Assembly: GCF_000770585.1 (NCBI RefSeq)
Contig: NZ_JNCF01000012.1
Location: 1-64,000 of the forward strand
Length of the DNA stretch: 64,000 nt
Origin: Legionella norrlandica
GTDB lineage: Bacteria; Pseudomonadota; Gammaproteobacteria; Legionellales; Legionellaceae
Direction: 5' to 3'
This document shows, one piece after another, positions 8,313-17,573 of the stretch. The notes beneath the pieces were generated by a model that saw only the letters and a list, made by a program, of their open reading frames with translations, was not told the origin of the DNA and ran no database searches. Made by a program: the position numbers and the translations under genes. Position 1 is the first letter of the stretch. Each line of letters opens with the position of its first letter.

Positions 8313-9848
8313 ATGTTATTTAATTCCTATTTATTTTTGTTTATTTATCTTCCAATCACACTAGTCGGAACCTATTTTTTTATTCATTACTTTAAATCCG
8401 CCGTTACTTCATGGTTATTAATTTTTTCTTTAATCTTTTACGGCTGGTGGAACCCAAGCTATCTTATTTTGTTAATTGCTTCTATATGTTTTAATTATTT
8501 AATTAGCCAGTTCATTATTAAAAGCAAACTACTTTTTTACAAAAAAAACTATTTAATTTTAGGGATAATTTGCAACCTCGGCGCACTTGTTTATTTTAAA
8601 TACATGAATTTTTTTATACAAAACTTCAATACATTAGCCCATACCAATTTTAATTATTTAAACATAATATTACCTCTAGGCATTTCTTTTTTTACATTTA
8701 CTCAAATTGCTTATTTAGTAGATACTTATCAGGGCAAAGTAAAGCATTTTAATTTCATCAACTACTCATTATTTGTTACTTATTTCCCCCATTTAATCGC
8801 TGGACCAATTATCCATCATGCTGATGTCATGCCCCAATTTAAAAAAATACTAACAATCAAACAGCCCCCTCTTATGCGCTACTTTATAATAGGACTAACA
8901 ATCTTTATCATTGGGCTATTTAAGAAAGTCTGTTTAGCTGATACGATTGCCCCAAAAGTAAATTATATTTTTGATTTACCGGGTAAAGGATATGAATTGT
9001 CTTTTACAGATGCCTGGATTGGTGCTATAGGCTATACTCTACAGTTATATTTTGACTTTTCCGGATATTCTGAAATGGCCATAGGCCTCAGCTATATGAT
9101 TGGAATTAAATTACCTGTCAATTTTAATTCTCCTTACAAAGCAAAAAATATAATTGATTTCTGGCGACGATGGCATATGAGTTTATCGCATTTTTTCAGA
9201 GATTATTTGTACATACCCATAGGTGGAGGGAAGCATGGGACGCTGCGCAAATATTTCAATTTATTCATTGTAATGGTTATTGTTGGTTTTTGGCACGGAG
9301 CTGGATGGACCTTTGTTTTATGGGGAATCTATCATGGAACCCTACTCATCCTCAATCACGGATGGCATGCCATCAAAAATAAAATTTCAACCACTTTCAA
9401 CTTTGAGATAAGTTCAGCAATAGTGTCCAAACTATTACAATATCTATCCATTTCCTTCACTTTTTTTCTTGTAGTAATCGGCTGGGTATTATTTCGATCG
9501 GATAACTTTGCAACAGCTGAGAATTTCCTTCATGCCATGTTGGGAATGAATTATCATTTCTACAATGCCGCTGGCTTATTGAACTTACTAAATTACATTG
9601 TTTTCGGGCTGTTTCTACTTGTTGGTCTGGTAATTTGCGTTACATTACCCAATACTATTGAAATAATGAAAAAAACTAATGTGGTATTAGAGAATCCAAC
9701 AAAGAAAGTTCCTCAATCTAGTTCTCTACAAAAACAACTTATCTGGTCTCCAAAGATTGGGTATGGATTCCTCATAGGAGCATTAGTCTATTTTGCAATT
9801 ACAACTATTTCTCAAACATCAAGCACCTTTTTATATTTTAATTTTTAA
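8313..9848 (+). CDS. MBOAT family membrane O-acyltransferase (AlgI/DltB-like), first copy
   Basis: The 511-aa protein begins MLFNSYLFLF, typical of AlgI-like MBOAT proteins, and has about ten or more hydrophobic segments. The MBOAT core includes FWRRWHMSLS and the catalytic histidine in GFWHGAGWTF at residue 328. Such proteins take an acyl group from the cytoplasm and pass it across the inner membrane to a periplasmic SGNH partner that O-acetylates a polysaccharide. The partner is the next gene, 15 bases downstream. It resembles the second copy at 18454-19932 along its whole length. In this locus the likely acceptor is an LPS sugar, for example the 8-O-acetyl group known on legionaminic acid, but the acceptor is inferred. 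Confidence 0.88.
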   Translation: MLFNSYLFLFIYLPITLVGTYFFIHYFKSAVTSWLLIFSLIFYGWWNPSYLILLIASICFNYLISQFIIKSKLLFYKKNYLILGIICNLGALVYFKYMNFFIQNFNTLAHTNFNYLNIILPLGISFFTFTQIAYLVDTYQGKVKHFNFINYSLFVTYFPHLIAGPIIHHADVMPQFKKILTIKQPPLMRYFIIGLTIFIIGLFKKVCLADTIAPKVNYIFDLPGKGYELSFTDAWIGAIGYTLQLYFDFSGYSEMAIGLSYMIGIKLPVNFNSPYKAKNIIDFWRRWHMSLSHFFRDYLYIPIGGGKHGTLRKYFNLFIVMVIVGFWHGAGWTFVLWGIYHGTLLILNHGWHAIKNKISTTFNFEISSAIVSKLLQYLSISFTFFLVVIGWVLFRSDNFATAENFLHAMLGMNYHFYNAAGLLNLLNYIVFGLFLLVGLVICVTLPNTIEIMKKTNVVLENPTKKVPQSSSLQKQLIWSPKIGYGFLIGALVYFAITTISQTSSTFLYFNF

Positions 9849-9863
9849 TAAATAGTACTAGGA

Positions 9864-10816
9864 ATGATTAAGAAAAATTATTATAAATATATTTTAGGAG
9901 TAACTTTAGGATTGATTGTTACTCATATATTCTGGAGCTATTTTATTGGTAGCTTAACCTCTTTTTTATATGACTCATCAATAATTAACGTAAGAAATTA
10001 TATTGATGATGAACAAATTTCTCTTACGCAAGCCTATTTAAATCAAAAAATAAAATCTGCAAAAAACCGGTGATGCTAATATTCGGATCTTCATTTTCCT
10101 ATGGATATGATCTGCTTATCAAGGAATCGTACCCCTATATCATGGGAAAATATCTTCCTGAATACTCCATCATTAATGCCTCTATAATAGGCGAAAGTAG
10201 AAAAAATATTCTAAATTATTTTAATTATCTTAAAACCCATAAAATTTCTGTAAATACTCTAGTAATTGAAATCAATCTTTTTAATTTTACTTCATCAACG
10301 CCTAATACCAACAAAAATCATTCTGAGTATTTAAATAATTCTTATAGTCAATTTTATTTATTCCATCCCCATGGAATAAACCTCCTTACTAATCTGGAGT
10401 TAAATAGATTGTATGCACCTGATAAAAAAGAAAGGCATCGATTTTCGTTCGCTAATTTACCAGACAGCTATTCAGAGAAATACATTGATTTCAAAAAAAA
10501 TTTACCCGAGTACGCCTCTTTTTTAAACTCTATCTTCTCTACTTCTTTTGAAATTGCTGAGCATGTTTATTTTTTTATCTCACCCATCTCCAGAGAAGGT
10601 ATAAAACAAACGCAGTTTAATATTACAGACATTGAAAATGAATTAAATGATCTCAATCAAATTTGCCAAAGATATCCAAAAATTCATTGTTTAATACCTA
10701 AGCCAGACTATTCAAAAAATAATTTTATGAATATTTCACATTTTAATGAACAAGGACATCAAGTTATTTCAAAATGGTTGGCAAAACAAATAAAGAAAAA
10801 TCAGAAAGAAGCCTAA
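9864..10816 (+). CDS. SGNH-type partner of the MBOAT protein, frameshifted
   Basis: The N-terminal 65 or so residues hold one membrane helix (about residues 10-30). The rest starts with MLIFGSSFSYG, the block I serine motif, and ends with ISHFNEQGH, the position of the catalytic histidine. As given, the frame stops at 10071-10073; adding one A to the run at 10061-10066 restores KKPVMLIFGSS and one protein of about 317 aa. It follows the MBOAT gene by 15 bases, so the two probably form an acyl relay. It is short compared with the second partner at 19944-21173 and only distantly similar to it. It could act as O-acetyltransferase or esterase. Confidence 0.7.
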
Positions 10817-10885
10817 ACCCAGGTAGATTTCAATAGCCAGGTCAGCTAAAATGCATCACAATTTAATCTCTTATTCTTTATTATC

Positions 10886-11854
10886 ATGAAAAAAATAGTA
10901 ATAATCGGTGCGGGACAACTAGGCAGTCGACATCTGCAATCACTTAATTTACTTAATCAGGAAATGGAGATCCTTGTTATTGATCCTGATCAAGAGTCAC
11001 TCGAAATTGCCAAAACCCGCTTTGATGCAACTATTCAAAATATAAAACATCAAATTAGCTATACTCAAGAAATTAAAAATTATCAACCGGTGGACATAGC
11101 AATTATTGCCAGTACAGCTAATAGTCGTAGATCTATCATAGAGAATTTATTAAACACCACAGAAGTGAAGCACCTGGTTCTCGAAAAACTCCTGTTTACT
11201 CAAGAACAAGATTATTACGATATTGCAGAACAATTATCCTCAAAAGATACAAAAACCTGGATTAATTGCAGCATGAGAATGATGCCATACTATCAGCATC
11301 TAAATACTGCATTTAAAAATGAAATCATTCAATATCATGTCAATGGAAGCCAATATGGTTTAGTTACTAATGCAATACACTATCTAGATCACCTGGCTTA
11401 TATTACTGGTGTAAACCACTTTGAGCTCGATACCCGATATCTTGATAAACAAATTATATCTAGTAAAAGAAAAGGTTATTTTGAGTTAACCGGAACTTTA
11501 ATTGCACGATTTGCAAATGGTAGTGTTGCATTCTTACATTGTGACAAAGAAGGTATGGCCCCTATCCAAATCGAAATTTACAGTAATAACTTACGTGTCA
11601 TTTCAAGAGAATGGGAACAAAAGGCATGGCAAACCAGCATGGAAAAAGACTGGAAATGGGAAGAAGTTAACGCGTCCATTCCTTATCAGAGCATGCTAAC
11701 TGCTGAACTAGTAACTACCCTGCTAGAAACTGGCAGTTGCAACCTGACAAGTTATGAAATTTCCATGCAGCATCATTTGCAACTATTACGCCCTTTAAAG
11801 GAGTTTATATTAGAAAGTGGCTTGAACAGTGAAGTGGATTACCCATTTACCTAG
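10886..11854 (+). CDS. Gfo/Idh/MocA family sugar oxidoreductase
   Basis: The 322-aa protein starts with a Rossmann NAD(P) site (IVIIGAGQLGSRH) and has the two-domain layout of the Gfo/Idh/MocA family, which oxidises or reduces sugar or sugar-nucleotide hydroxyls. The usual EKP motif reads EKLL at about residues 98-101, so the proline is lost, while the second-domain histidine region (NAIHYLDH) is present. The start at 10886 follows a 69-bp gap after the SGNH gene. It belongs to the plus-strand sugar block; the substrate is unknown. One of three Gfo/Idh-type proteins in this window. Confidence 0.8.
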   Translation: MKKIVIIGAGQLGSRHLQSLNLLNQEMEILVIDPDQESLEIAKTRFDATIQNIKHQISYTQEIKNYQPVDIAIIASTANSRRSIIENLLNTTEVKHLVLEKLLFTQEQDYYDIAEQLSSKDTKTWINCSMRMMPYYQHLNTAFKNEIIQYHVNGSQYGLVTNAIHYLDHLAYITGVNHFELDTRYLDKQIISSKRKGYFELTGTLIARFANGSVAFLHCDKEGMAPIQIEIYSNNLRVISREWEQKAWQTSMEKDWKWEEVNASIPYQSMLTAELVTTLLETGSCNLTSYEISMQHHLQLLRPLKEFILESGLNSEVDYPFT

Positions 11855-11883
11855 TTCCTTATCTATGGAATGTGATTTTATCC

Positions 11884-11958
11884 GATCACTCATGGTCGCG
11901 GCTCGGACTGTTACTAAACTGGACTACGATCTTAACCGAGCCGTGACCATAAAAGAGC
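11884..11958. repeat. REP-like palindromic repeat, copy 2
   Basis: ATGGTCGCGGCTCGG (11892-11906) and CCGAGCCGTGACCAT (11936-11950) are inverted repeats with one mismatch in 15, around a 29-base loop. Outer bases GATCACTC on the left and AAAAGAGC on the right extend the likeness to copy 1 (1226-1304), and both copies continue rightwards with AGCAGATA-like sequence. It fills the gap between the oxidoreductase and the polysialyltransferase-like gene. Confidence 0.75.
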
Positions 11959-12010
11959 AGATAATGCTGATAAAAACTTGTATGATATTAATAAATAAAT
12001 TTTCCATACT

Positions 12011-13180
12011 ATGAATAATCTGACCTTAATCAGTATCGATCATATTAATCAATTAATACCTGCTATTGCTGCCTATCGTTATAACAAAACAATAAATAAT
12101 TGCCCTGAAAAGCCCTTGCTAATTCTAACTAAACCCCACATCCTCTTTAACTCAATTAAAATGTCTCATATCAAAGCATTGATTAATAATGAACCAAACT
12201 CCATTCTTTTATCTGGTTATTCTTTGTTCAAAAATCCCAAATTTATCACCTACTTACCCGTAAACTTACGAGCCAAACTAATACGAAGTAGATTAAAAAA
12301 ATATCAGTTTGATGAATTATTGTTTTCACATGACATCAGTAGTGATTTTTGGAACCAGGCATTGATGCACGCCTTCCCTTATGCAAAACGCATTTGTTAT
12401 GGCGATGCTTTAGGTTTAGTCTATACGCAAAATTATTTCTCCCGGCTGATGTACCAAATTATCAATAAAGATAAAATCATACTTCATAATATTCTTGCCA
12501 GAATAAAAAGAAAATTAATCTACCCAGGCAAAAAAAATCAGCTACAAGCCCAAGAAGCAATCCTTGCAATACCATGTGATCCAGGAAAAGATTTTTTAAC
12601 TCAATGTAAACTATCTATTGTTAGCAAAAAAGATTTGAAACAATGCGTTGCCGACCTTGCCAATTGCATCCCTGAATTTAAAACTCATCTACAAGATCTG
12701 ATCAAAAATACCCCATCCGCCTGCTATTTGCTTATGCACAGCAATTTTACTGAATCTAAACTAACTACTATTGAAAATGAAATAGCACTTTATAAAGAAA
12801 TTTTATTGGCTCACGCAAAAAAAAACAGCACTATTATTATTAAACCTCATCCAGCCCATAACCCAGAATTATTTTTATTGATAATTAATGCCCTGAAAAA
12901 AGACTACAACATCCATGTCATTGACCAACAATACTATCACCTCCCAATTGAACTGGCTGAAAGTCTTGTGTATGGATGTGAAGTATTGTCGGTCTCCTAT
13001 TCCTCCATTTCCTTGCCTTATCTCTATGATAAGCGTGTGAAACATGTATTGACTCAAGAGCTTGTCAATAAATACTTTTCAGTTGAAAAAATGAGTTGGT
13101 TTATAGAAAGTAATAATTTATACCTCAGCATGATCAGTGCTCTACAACATTGGAAACAGGATTGTGAATTACCTATCTAA
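12011..13180 (+). CDS. Polysialyltransferase-like glycosyltransferase
   Basis: The 389-aa protein shows the three short motifs shared by bacterial sialyl- and polysialyltransferases: an acidic-glycine motif (YGDALG, residues 130-135), KPHP (278-281) and a serine-rich motif (SVSYSSISL, 327-335), in the right order and spacing for the alpha-2,8-polysialyltransferase family. Members transfer CMP-activated nonulosonic acids to a growing chain on the cytoplasmic face. Given the CMP-sugar genes nearby, a CMP-legionaminic acid or related donor is plausible. It starts at an ATG right after the REP copy and overlaps the next glycosyltransferase by 17 bases if that starts at 13164. The motifs are seen; the donor is inferred. 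Confidence 0.7.
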   Translation: MNNLTLISIDHINQLIPAIAAYRYNKTINNCPEKPLLILTKPHILFNSIKMSHIKALINNEPNSILLSGYSLFKNPKFITYLPVNLRAKLIRSRLKKYQFDELLFSHDISSDFWNQALMHAFPYAKRICYGDALGLVYTQNYFSRLMYQIINKDKIILHNILARIKRKLIYPGKKNQLQAQEAILAIPCDPGKDFLTQCKLSIVSKKDLKQCVADLANCIPEFKTHLQDLIKNTPSACYLLMHSNFTESKLTTIENEIALYKEILLAHAKKNSTIIIKPHPAHNPELFLLIINALKKDYNIHVIDQQYYHLPIELAESLVYGCEVLSVSYSSISLPYLYDKRVKHVLTQELVNKYFSVEKMSWFIESNNLYLSMISALQHWKQDCELPI

Positions 13181-14150
13181 CAAAACCAATACTCCAATCA
13201 ATATTGGGGTCATTATTATAAACTATAACTCAGGAAAATACCTTTTAAAGGCACTTCGTGCATTAGCTATACAAACTTATAAACCTTACCAGATTATCAT
13301 TTTTGATAATGCTAGCTCGGAACCAATTCCACAAGATATTCGCTGCCTGAACTTACCTTTAACGATAATTGAAAATGATACAAACCTGGGGTTTGCAACC
13401 GGTAATAACCGAGCCGCAGAATATTTATCTCCCGAAATAAACTGGATTGCATTACTTAATCCTGATGCTTACCCTCATAAAGACTGGCTTAAAGAAATGG
13501 TGAATGCTATACGTGAATACCCACAATTTGCTTTCCTGGGTTGCAAATTAATTTGCGAACAAGAACCGCATTTATTGGATGGCACCGGAGACTGTTATCA
13601 TGTTAGCGGCAAAGCTTGGCGTAAGAACCATAGAAAGCCCCTCAGCCGAGATCCAGGCCATATTTCAGAAATTTTTTCACCTTGTGCTGCTGCAGCTTTA
13701 TATCACCGCGAGGCATTTAATAATGCCCAGGGATTTGATGATCATTATTTTTGCTATTATGAAGATATCGATTTAGCATTTCGTTTATGGCTTTTAGGTT
13801 ACAAGGGGGGATATGTACCTAAAGCCATAGTTGAGCATACTGGTTCCGCAACAACCAAAAGACATAGCGATTTCTACACATACCATGGACATCGTAACCT
13901 AGTCTGGACTTATTTTAAAAATATGCCAACATCTTTATTACTTTTCAGTTTGCCTTTGCATATTCTATTAAATGTAGCCACAATTCTCTTATTTCTATGC
14001 AGAAAACAAACTTCAATCATCTTAAAATCTAAAATAGATGCAATAAAAAATTTGCAAAGAGTCCTAAGACAACGCAAAATAATACAGAAATCGCGTAAGA
14101 TAAGCACATTTCAATTACTTAAAATCCTAAATAAAGGATTGCCATGGTGA
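13164..14150 (+). CDS. GT2 family glycosyltransferase (rhamnosyltransferase-like)
   Basis: The GT-A fold of family GT2 is clear: VIIINYNSGKYL at the N-terminus, NDTNLGFATGNNRA, the metal-binding region LLNPDAY, and YYEDIDLAFRLWLLGY with the catalytic acid. WbbL-type rhamnosyltransferases share this layout, so dTDP-rhamnose from the rml genes is a possible donor. GTG at 13164 follows ACAGGATT and puts the start at the usual distance before the first motif; a GTG at 13137 is an alternative. The C-terminal part has a hydrophobic segment (about residues 262-282) that could touch the membrane. Its end overlaps the next GT2 gene by 7 bases. Confidence 0.85.
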   Translation: MNYLSNKTNTPINIGVIIINYNSGKYLLKALRALAIQTYKPYQIIIFDNASSEPIPQDIRCLNLPLTIIENDTNLGFATGNNRAAEYLSPEINWIALLNPDAYPHKDWLKEMVNAIREYPQFAFLGCKLICEQEPHLLDGTGDCYHVSGKAWRKNHRKPLSRDPGHISEIFSPCAAAALYHREAFNNAQGFDDHYFCYYEDIDLAFRLWLLGYKGGYVPKAIVEHTGSATTKRHSDFYTYHGHRNLVWTYFKNMPTSLLLFSLPLHILLNVATILLFLCRKQTSIILKSKIDAIKNLQRVLRQRKIIQKSRKISTFQLLKILNKGLPW

Positions 14151-15064
14151 AAAATTTAGTTACAGTGGTCATAGTGAATTACAATTCAGGTGAAATGTTG
14201 TTGAAATGTATTAAGCAAGTATTCTCCAGCACTATTCCAGTAAGGGTAATTATTTCTGATAATGCCTCGTCTGATGACAGTTTATCCCTACTGAGCAGGT
14301 CGTATACGGGTAATCCAGATCTTTTTATTCATAAAAATCATGCCAATATTGGCTTTTCAGCAGCGAATAATGCAGTCTACCCCATGATAGATACCCCTTT
14401 TATATTGTATCTAAATCCAGATTGTTTTATTAATGAACGTACCATTGAACATCTGTTGCAGGTTATGGATGACTACCCTGATGCCGGAATGACAGGATGC
14501 TTGGTAACTAATCTGGATGGGACAGAACAAGCAGGGTGTCGAGGCCTTACTCCAACTCCTACTAGAGTATTTAACCAGATGTTCAAATTAGGTAAAATTT
14601 TCCCCAATAACTCCAGATTTTCGGGATATTTGTTATCTGCTAAGGCTTTGCCAAATCATCCTATTGAAGTAGAGCTCATTTCAGGCTCATGTATGTTCGT
14701 CAGGAAAAAAGTGATTGACGAAATTGGTCTTCTTGATGCTAAATACTTCCTCTACTGCGAGGATTATGACTGGTTTTACAGAGTTTTAAAGGGGGGGTGG
14801 AAAATCATTTTTACACCTCATACGAAAGTTACTCATGTAAAAAGTTATAGTACTAAACAAATTCCTCTGCGAGTCTTATGGTATAAAGCAAAAGGCATGT
14901 GGAGATATCATAATAAATTCTTTAAAAATAATTCATCCTTTTTTACTACACTGCTGGTAAGAGTTGGAATACTTTGTCGGTTGGTTGCTTTAAGTAATAT
15001 TTATTTGTCAAAAAAATTATGGAAGGCCATTAATAAACCTATAAAACTCTCTATTAAAGATTAA
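14144..15064 (+). CDS. GT2 family glycosyltransferase
   Basis: A second GT2 protein of 306 aa: VVIVNYNSGEML, NIGFSAANNAV, LYLNPDCF and YCEDYDWFYRVL match the same motifs as the preceding gene, and the two look like diverged duplicates. A CMFVRKKVIDEIGLLD segment precedes the catalytic region. It probably adds one sugar, rhamnose or a hexose, from a nucleotide donor during assembly of the oligosaccharide. It starts at ATG 14144 inside the end of the preceding gene, so the two are translationally coupled. Confidence 0.85.
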   Translation: MVKNLVTVVIVNYNSGEMLLKCIKQVFSSTIPVRVIISDNASSDDSLSLLSRSYTGNPDLFIHKNHANIGFSAANNAVYPMIDTPFILYLNPDCFINERTIEHLLQVMDDYPDAGMTGCLVTNLDGTEQAGCRGLTPTPTRVFNQMFKLGKIFPNNSRFSGYLLSAKALPNHPIEVELISGSCMFVRKKVIDEIGLLDAKYFLYCEDYDWFYRVLKGGWKIIFTPHTKVTHVKSYSTKQIPLRVLWYKAKGMWRYHNKFFKNNSSFFTTLLVRVGILCRLVALSNIYLSKKLWKAINKPIKLSIKD

Positions 15065-15149
15065 TCAAAAAATAAAAAAACCTCTTGTTGCTTTAAAATT
15101 TCTACAAGATTATAATTCGCCCAAATAAAAAATAATAAATGATTTAATA

Positions 15150-15863
15150 ATGATAAATAACAAAAGGATCGTTGCCTTTATACCCGTGCGAGGAGGGAGT
15201 AAATCCATTATTAATAAAAACCTCGCCCTACTTGGTGGGAAGCCTTTAGTTGCTTGGCCCATTGAAGTAGCCTCAGATATTCCTGAAATCGATGAAATTA
15301 TAGTCTCAACTGATGATCAAAATATTGCAAATACCGCTAAATCTTATAATGTTACTATCCAACATAGGCCAGATTATTTAGCTACAGACACAGCACTGGT
15401 TGCAGACGTAATACGGTATTACCGCACAATTCTTAGCGCTGAAAATAACCTTCCCGACTACATGGTCTTGTTAGAAGCAACTTCGCCTTTTCGGACTAAA
15501 GAAATTATACAAAAATGCTTGTACCGACTAGTTTATGAAGATCTGGACTCCATTGCTACTTTTAATGAAGCAGAAGTTAATCCTCATAGAATTTGGTCTA
15601 TTCAGAATGGCCAACCAGAACCTTTTATTAAAGGTGCAATACCATGGATTTCAAGACAAAATTTACCAAAAGCTTATCAACTTAATGGAGTTGTTTATGC
15701 TTTCAACCTAAGGGCTTTTCCCAATGAAGGACCAAGCGTTCTTTTTGGAAAAATGGGTGCAGAAATTCTAGATGGAAGTTCTGTAATTGATATCGATACA
15801 AACAAAGATTTGGTGGTAGCAAATGTCTTATTCGAAACCAGAAACAGCACCGAGGTTATCTGA
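15150..15863 (+). CDS. CMP-sugar synthetase (acylneuraminate cytidylyltransferase family), copy 1
   Basis: The 237-aa protein begins with the CTP-binding loop of this family, IPVRGGSKSIINKNLALLGG, and continues with IIVSTDD, LLEATSPFR and a late DIDT, as in NeuA, LegF and PtmB. It should join CMP to a nonulosonic or octulosonic-type sugar. It overlaps the next SDR gene by 41 bases and is separate from the main neuABC set, so it may activate a different sugar from NeuA at 48710. It is one of three such synthetases in the window. The specific sugar cannot be read from the sequence. Confidence 0.85.
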   Translation: MINNKRIVAFIPVRGGSKSIINKNLALLGGKPLVAWPIEVASDIPEIDEIIVSTDDQNIANTAKSYNVTIQHRPDYLATDTALVADVIRYYRTILSAENNLPDYMVLLEATSPFRTKEIIQKCLYRLVYEDLDSIATFNEAEVNPHRIWSIQNGQPEPFIKGAIPWISRQNLPKAYQLNGVVYAFNLRAFPNEGPSVLFGKMGAEILDGSSVIDIDTNKDLVVANVLFETRNSTEVI

Positions 15864-16647
15864 ACTTTTTTCATTACAAGGTAAAACCGCTTTGGTTATA
15901 GGTGGGGCTGGCTTATTAGGTAGTGAAATAGCCCATGCATTTGCAGAGCAAGGAGCTAATGTTATTATCGCCAGTCGTAATTTAGAAAAATGTCGAATTT
16001 ATACTGATTATCTTACTGAAAATTTTAAAAATGGTATCTTTACACCTCTCTGCATAGACATCTCTAACCCCGAATCTATTGATCTTTGTATGCATACAGT
16101 CAATGAGCTATTTCCTGAAGGATTAGATATTTTAGTGAATTGTGGTTGGTCAGGTCGTAAAAATACTTTCGAATCCATTTCTGATGAAGACTGGAATCAG
16201 GATATAGAAATATGTCTGAATGGTGTATTTAGAACAATTAAGCGGGCCTCTCCTCTTTTAAAAAAGAAAAAAGGAAACATTCTTAATATCGCATCCATGT
16301 ATGGGCATGTGGCGCCCGATTACAGACTGTACGATAGTGAGCGATTTGCCAACCCACCAAGCTATGGAGCTGCGAAAGCAGGTTTAATACAACTCACTAA
16401 GTATTTGGCAAGCTTTTTATCCCCCCACCAAATCCGAGTCAATGCCATAAGCCCTGGTCCATTCCCCTTTGAGAGCACTCAAAAGGAAAACCCTGATTTT
16501 ATCCAACGTTTAAGCGGCAAAAATCCACTTAACAGAATTGGTAAGCCTCACGAATTAAAAGGTGCTGCAATACTGCTATGTTCAGAAGCAGGATCTTATA
16601 TAACCGGTCAAAATCTGTGTGTTGATGGAGGCTGGGGGGTATGGTGA
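15823..16647 (+). CDS. Short-chain dehydrogenase/reductase (PtmA-like), copy 1
   Basis: A classical SDR of 274 aa. The cofactor loop GGAGLLGSEIA, a catalytic serine in NIASMYG, YGAAKAG with the catalytic Tyr and Lys, and a C-terminal DGGWGVW are all present. The start ATG lies inside the end of the CMP-sugar synthetase, implying coupled translation. A CMP-sugar synthetase, SDR, Gfo/Idh, SDR order resembles Campylobacter ptm-type flagellar sugar clusters, in which PtmA is an SDR. A redox step on a sugar or sugar precursor is likely, but its substrate is unknown. Confidence 0.8.
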   Translation: MSYSKPETAPRLSELFSLQGKTALVIGGAGLLGSEIAHAFAEQGANVIIASRNLEKCRIYTDYLTENFKNGIFTPLCIDISNPESIDLCMHTVNELFPEGLDILVNCGWSGRKNTFESISDEDWNQDIEICLNGVFRTIKRASPLLKKKKGNILNIASMYGHVAPDYRLYDSERFANPPSYGAAKAGLIQLTKYLASFLSPHQIRVNAISPGPFPFESTQKENPDFIQRLSGKNPLNRIGKPHELKGAAILLCSEAGSYITGQNLCVDGGWGVW

Positions 16648-17573
16648 TGAAAGCAGGTATTTTAGGATATAGTGAAGGAAACGGTCATCCTTTTTCTTTC
16701 TCAGCTATTATTAATGGTTATGATCCAGATGCATTTATTGCAGCAGGATGGCCTGTTATTCTAAATTACCTGGAAAATCAACCGAGAGATGCATTTGATT
16801 TTCATGATCTGGAAGTTACTTGTGCATGGACTCAAGACAAGAATTTGACCCAAAAATTATGTGCTGCAAGTAAAATTACTTACGCACTTGATCATTATGA
16901 AGAAATGATAGGCAAAGTAGATCTTGTCTTCATAGCAAGAGATGATTATCAAACCCATTACAAAATAGCCAAACCATTTCTGGAATACGGTATACCTGTA
17001 TTTATTGACAAGCCACTCACTTTAAATAACGATGAATTAAGTTATTTTGAAAAATATCTAAATAACGGCTTATTGATGAGTACCTCTGGAATGCGCTATG
17101 CCCAAGAGCTAGATCTAATAAGAAATAATGAATTAGATCTTGGAGAGCTCAAATTAGTAGAAGGCGTTGTTCTAAATAATCTTGAGAAATATGGCATTCA
17201 TCTTCTTGATGCAATGAATGGCCTGGGGCTATCCAAAGTAATTTCAGCCACACGTCTACCTGGTCCATTTGAATTTTATAGCCTAATACTGGAAAATAAT
17301 GTGGTATTTAATCTAACCTGCTTGGGAAAAGTCGGTAAAACTTTTCATCTTTCGTTTTATGGTACTAATAATCACTATCATTATGACCTTCACGATAATT
17401 TTACTGCTTTTAAACGAACAATTCAAAACATGCAACTGATGGTTAAGAACAAAATGCCTGTTATACTACCGTATGAGACAATCAACACCATGCAGCTAAT
17501 AAGGCAATTGTCCTCATTAAAGCCTATGGAACGAATTGTATTCAAAACTAAAGAAGGGGCTGCCATTGTTTAA
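16641..17573 (+). CDS. Gfo/Idh/MocA family oxidoreductase
   Basis: The 310-aa protein has an N-terminal nucleotide-binding region (AGILGYSEGNGH), the DKPLTLNN segment that corresponds to the EKP motif, and a second domain with GIHLLDA. The start ATGGTGATG overlaps the SDR stop by 7 bases; translation could begin at 16641 or 16647. It sits between two SDR genes in a tightly overlapping set, so it probably works with them in making one modified sugar. The first glycine loop is unlike the usual GxGxxG, so cofactor binding may be unusual or the protein may have diverged in function. Confidence 0.75.
   Translation: MVMKAGILGYSEGNGHPFSFSAIINGYDPDAFIAAGWPVILNYLENQPRDAFDFHDLEVTCAWTQDKNLTQKLCAASKITYALDHYEEMIGKVDLVFIARDDYQTHYKIAKPFLEYGIPVFIDKPLTLNNDELSYFEKYLNNGLLMSTSGMRYAQELDLIRNNELDLGELKLVEGVVLNNLEKYGIHLLDAMNGLGLSKVISATRLPGPFEFYSLILENNVVFNLTCLGKVGKTFHLSFYGTNNHYHYDLHDNFTAFKRTIQNMQLMVKNKMPVILPYETINTMQLIRQLSSLKPMERIVFKTKEGAAIV

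Noticed and set aside
9864-10816. Phase-variable A-run in the SGNH gene
   Set aside because: The run is only six A, and eleven genes including housekeeping ones show the same kind of loss, so an assembly error is simpler. It is not ruled out.
15065-15149. Weak hairpin (TCTTGT/ACAAGA) before the CMP-sugar synthetase
   Set aside because: The stem is six bases with a long loop and no T-tract; it could occur by chance in AT-rich DNA.
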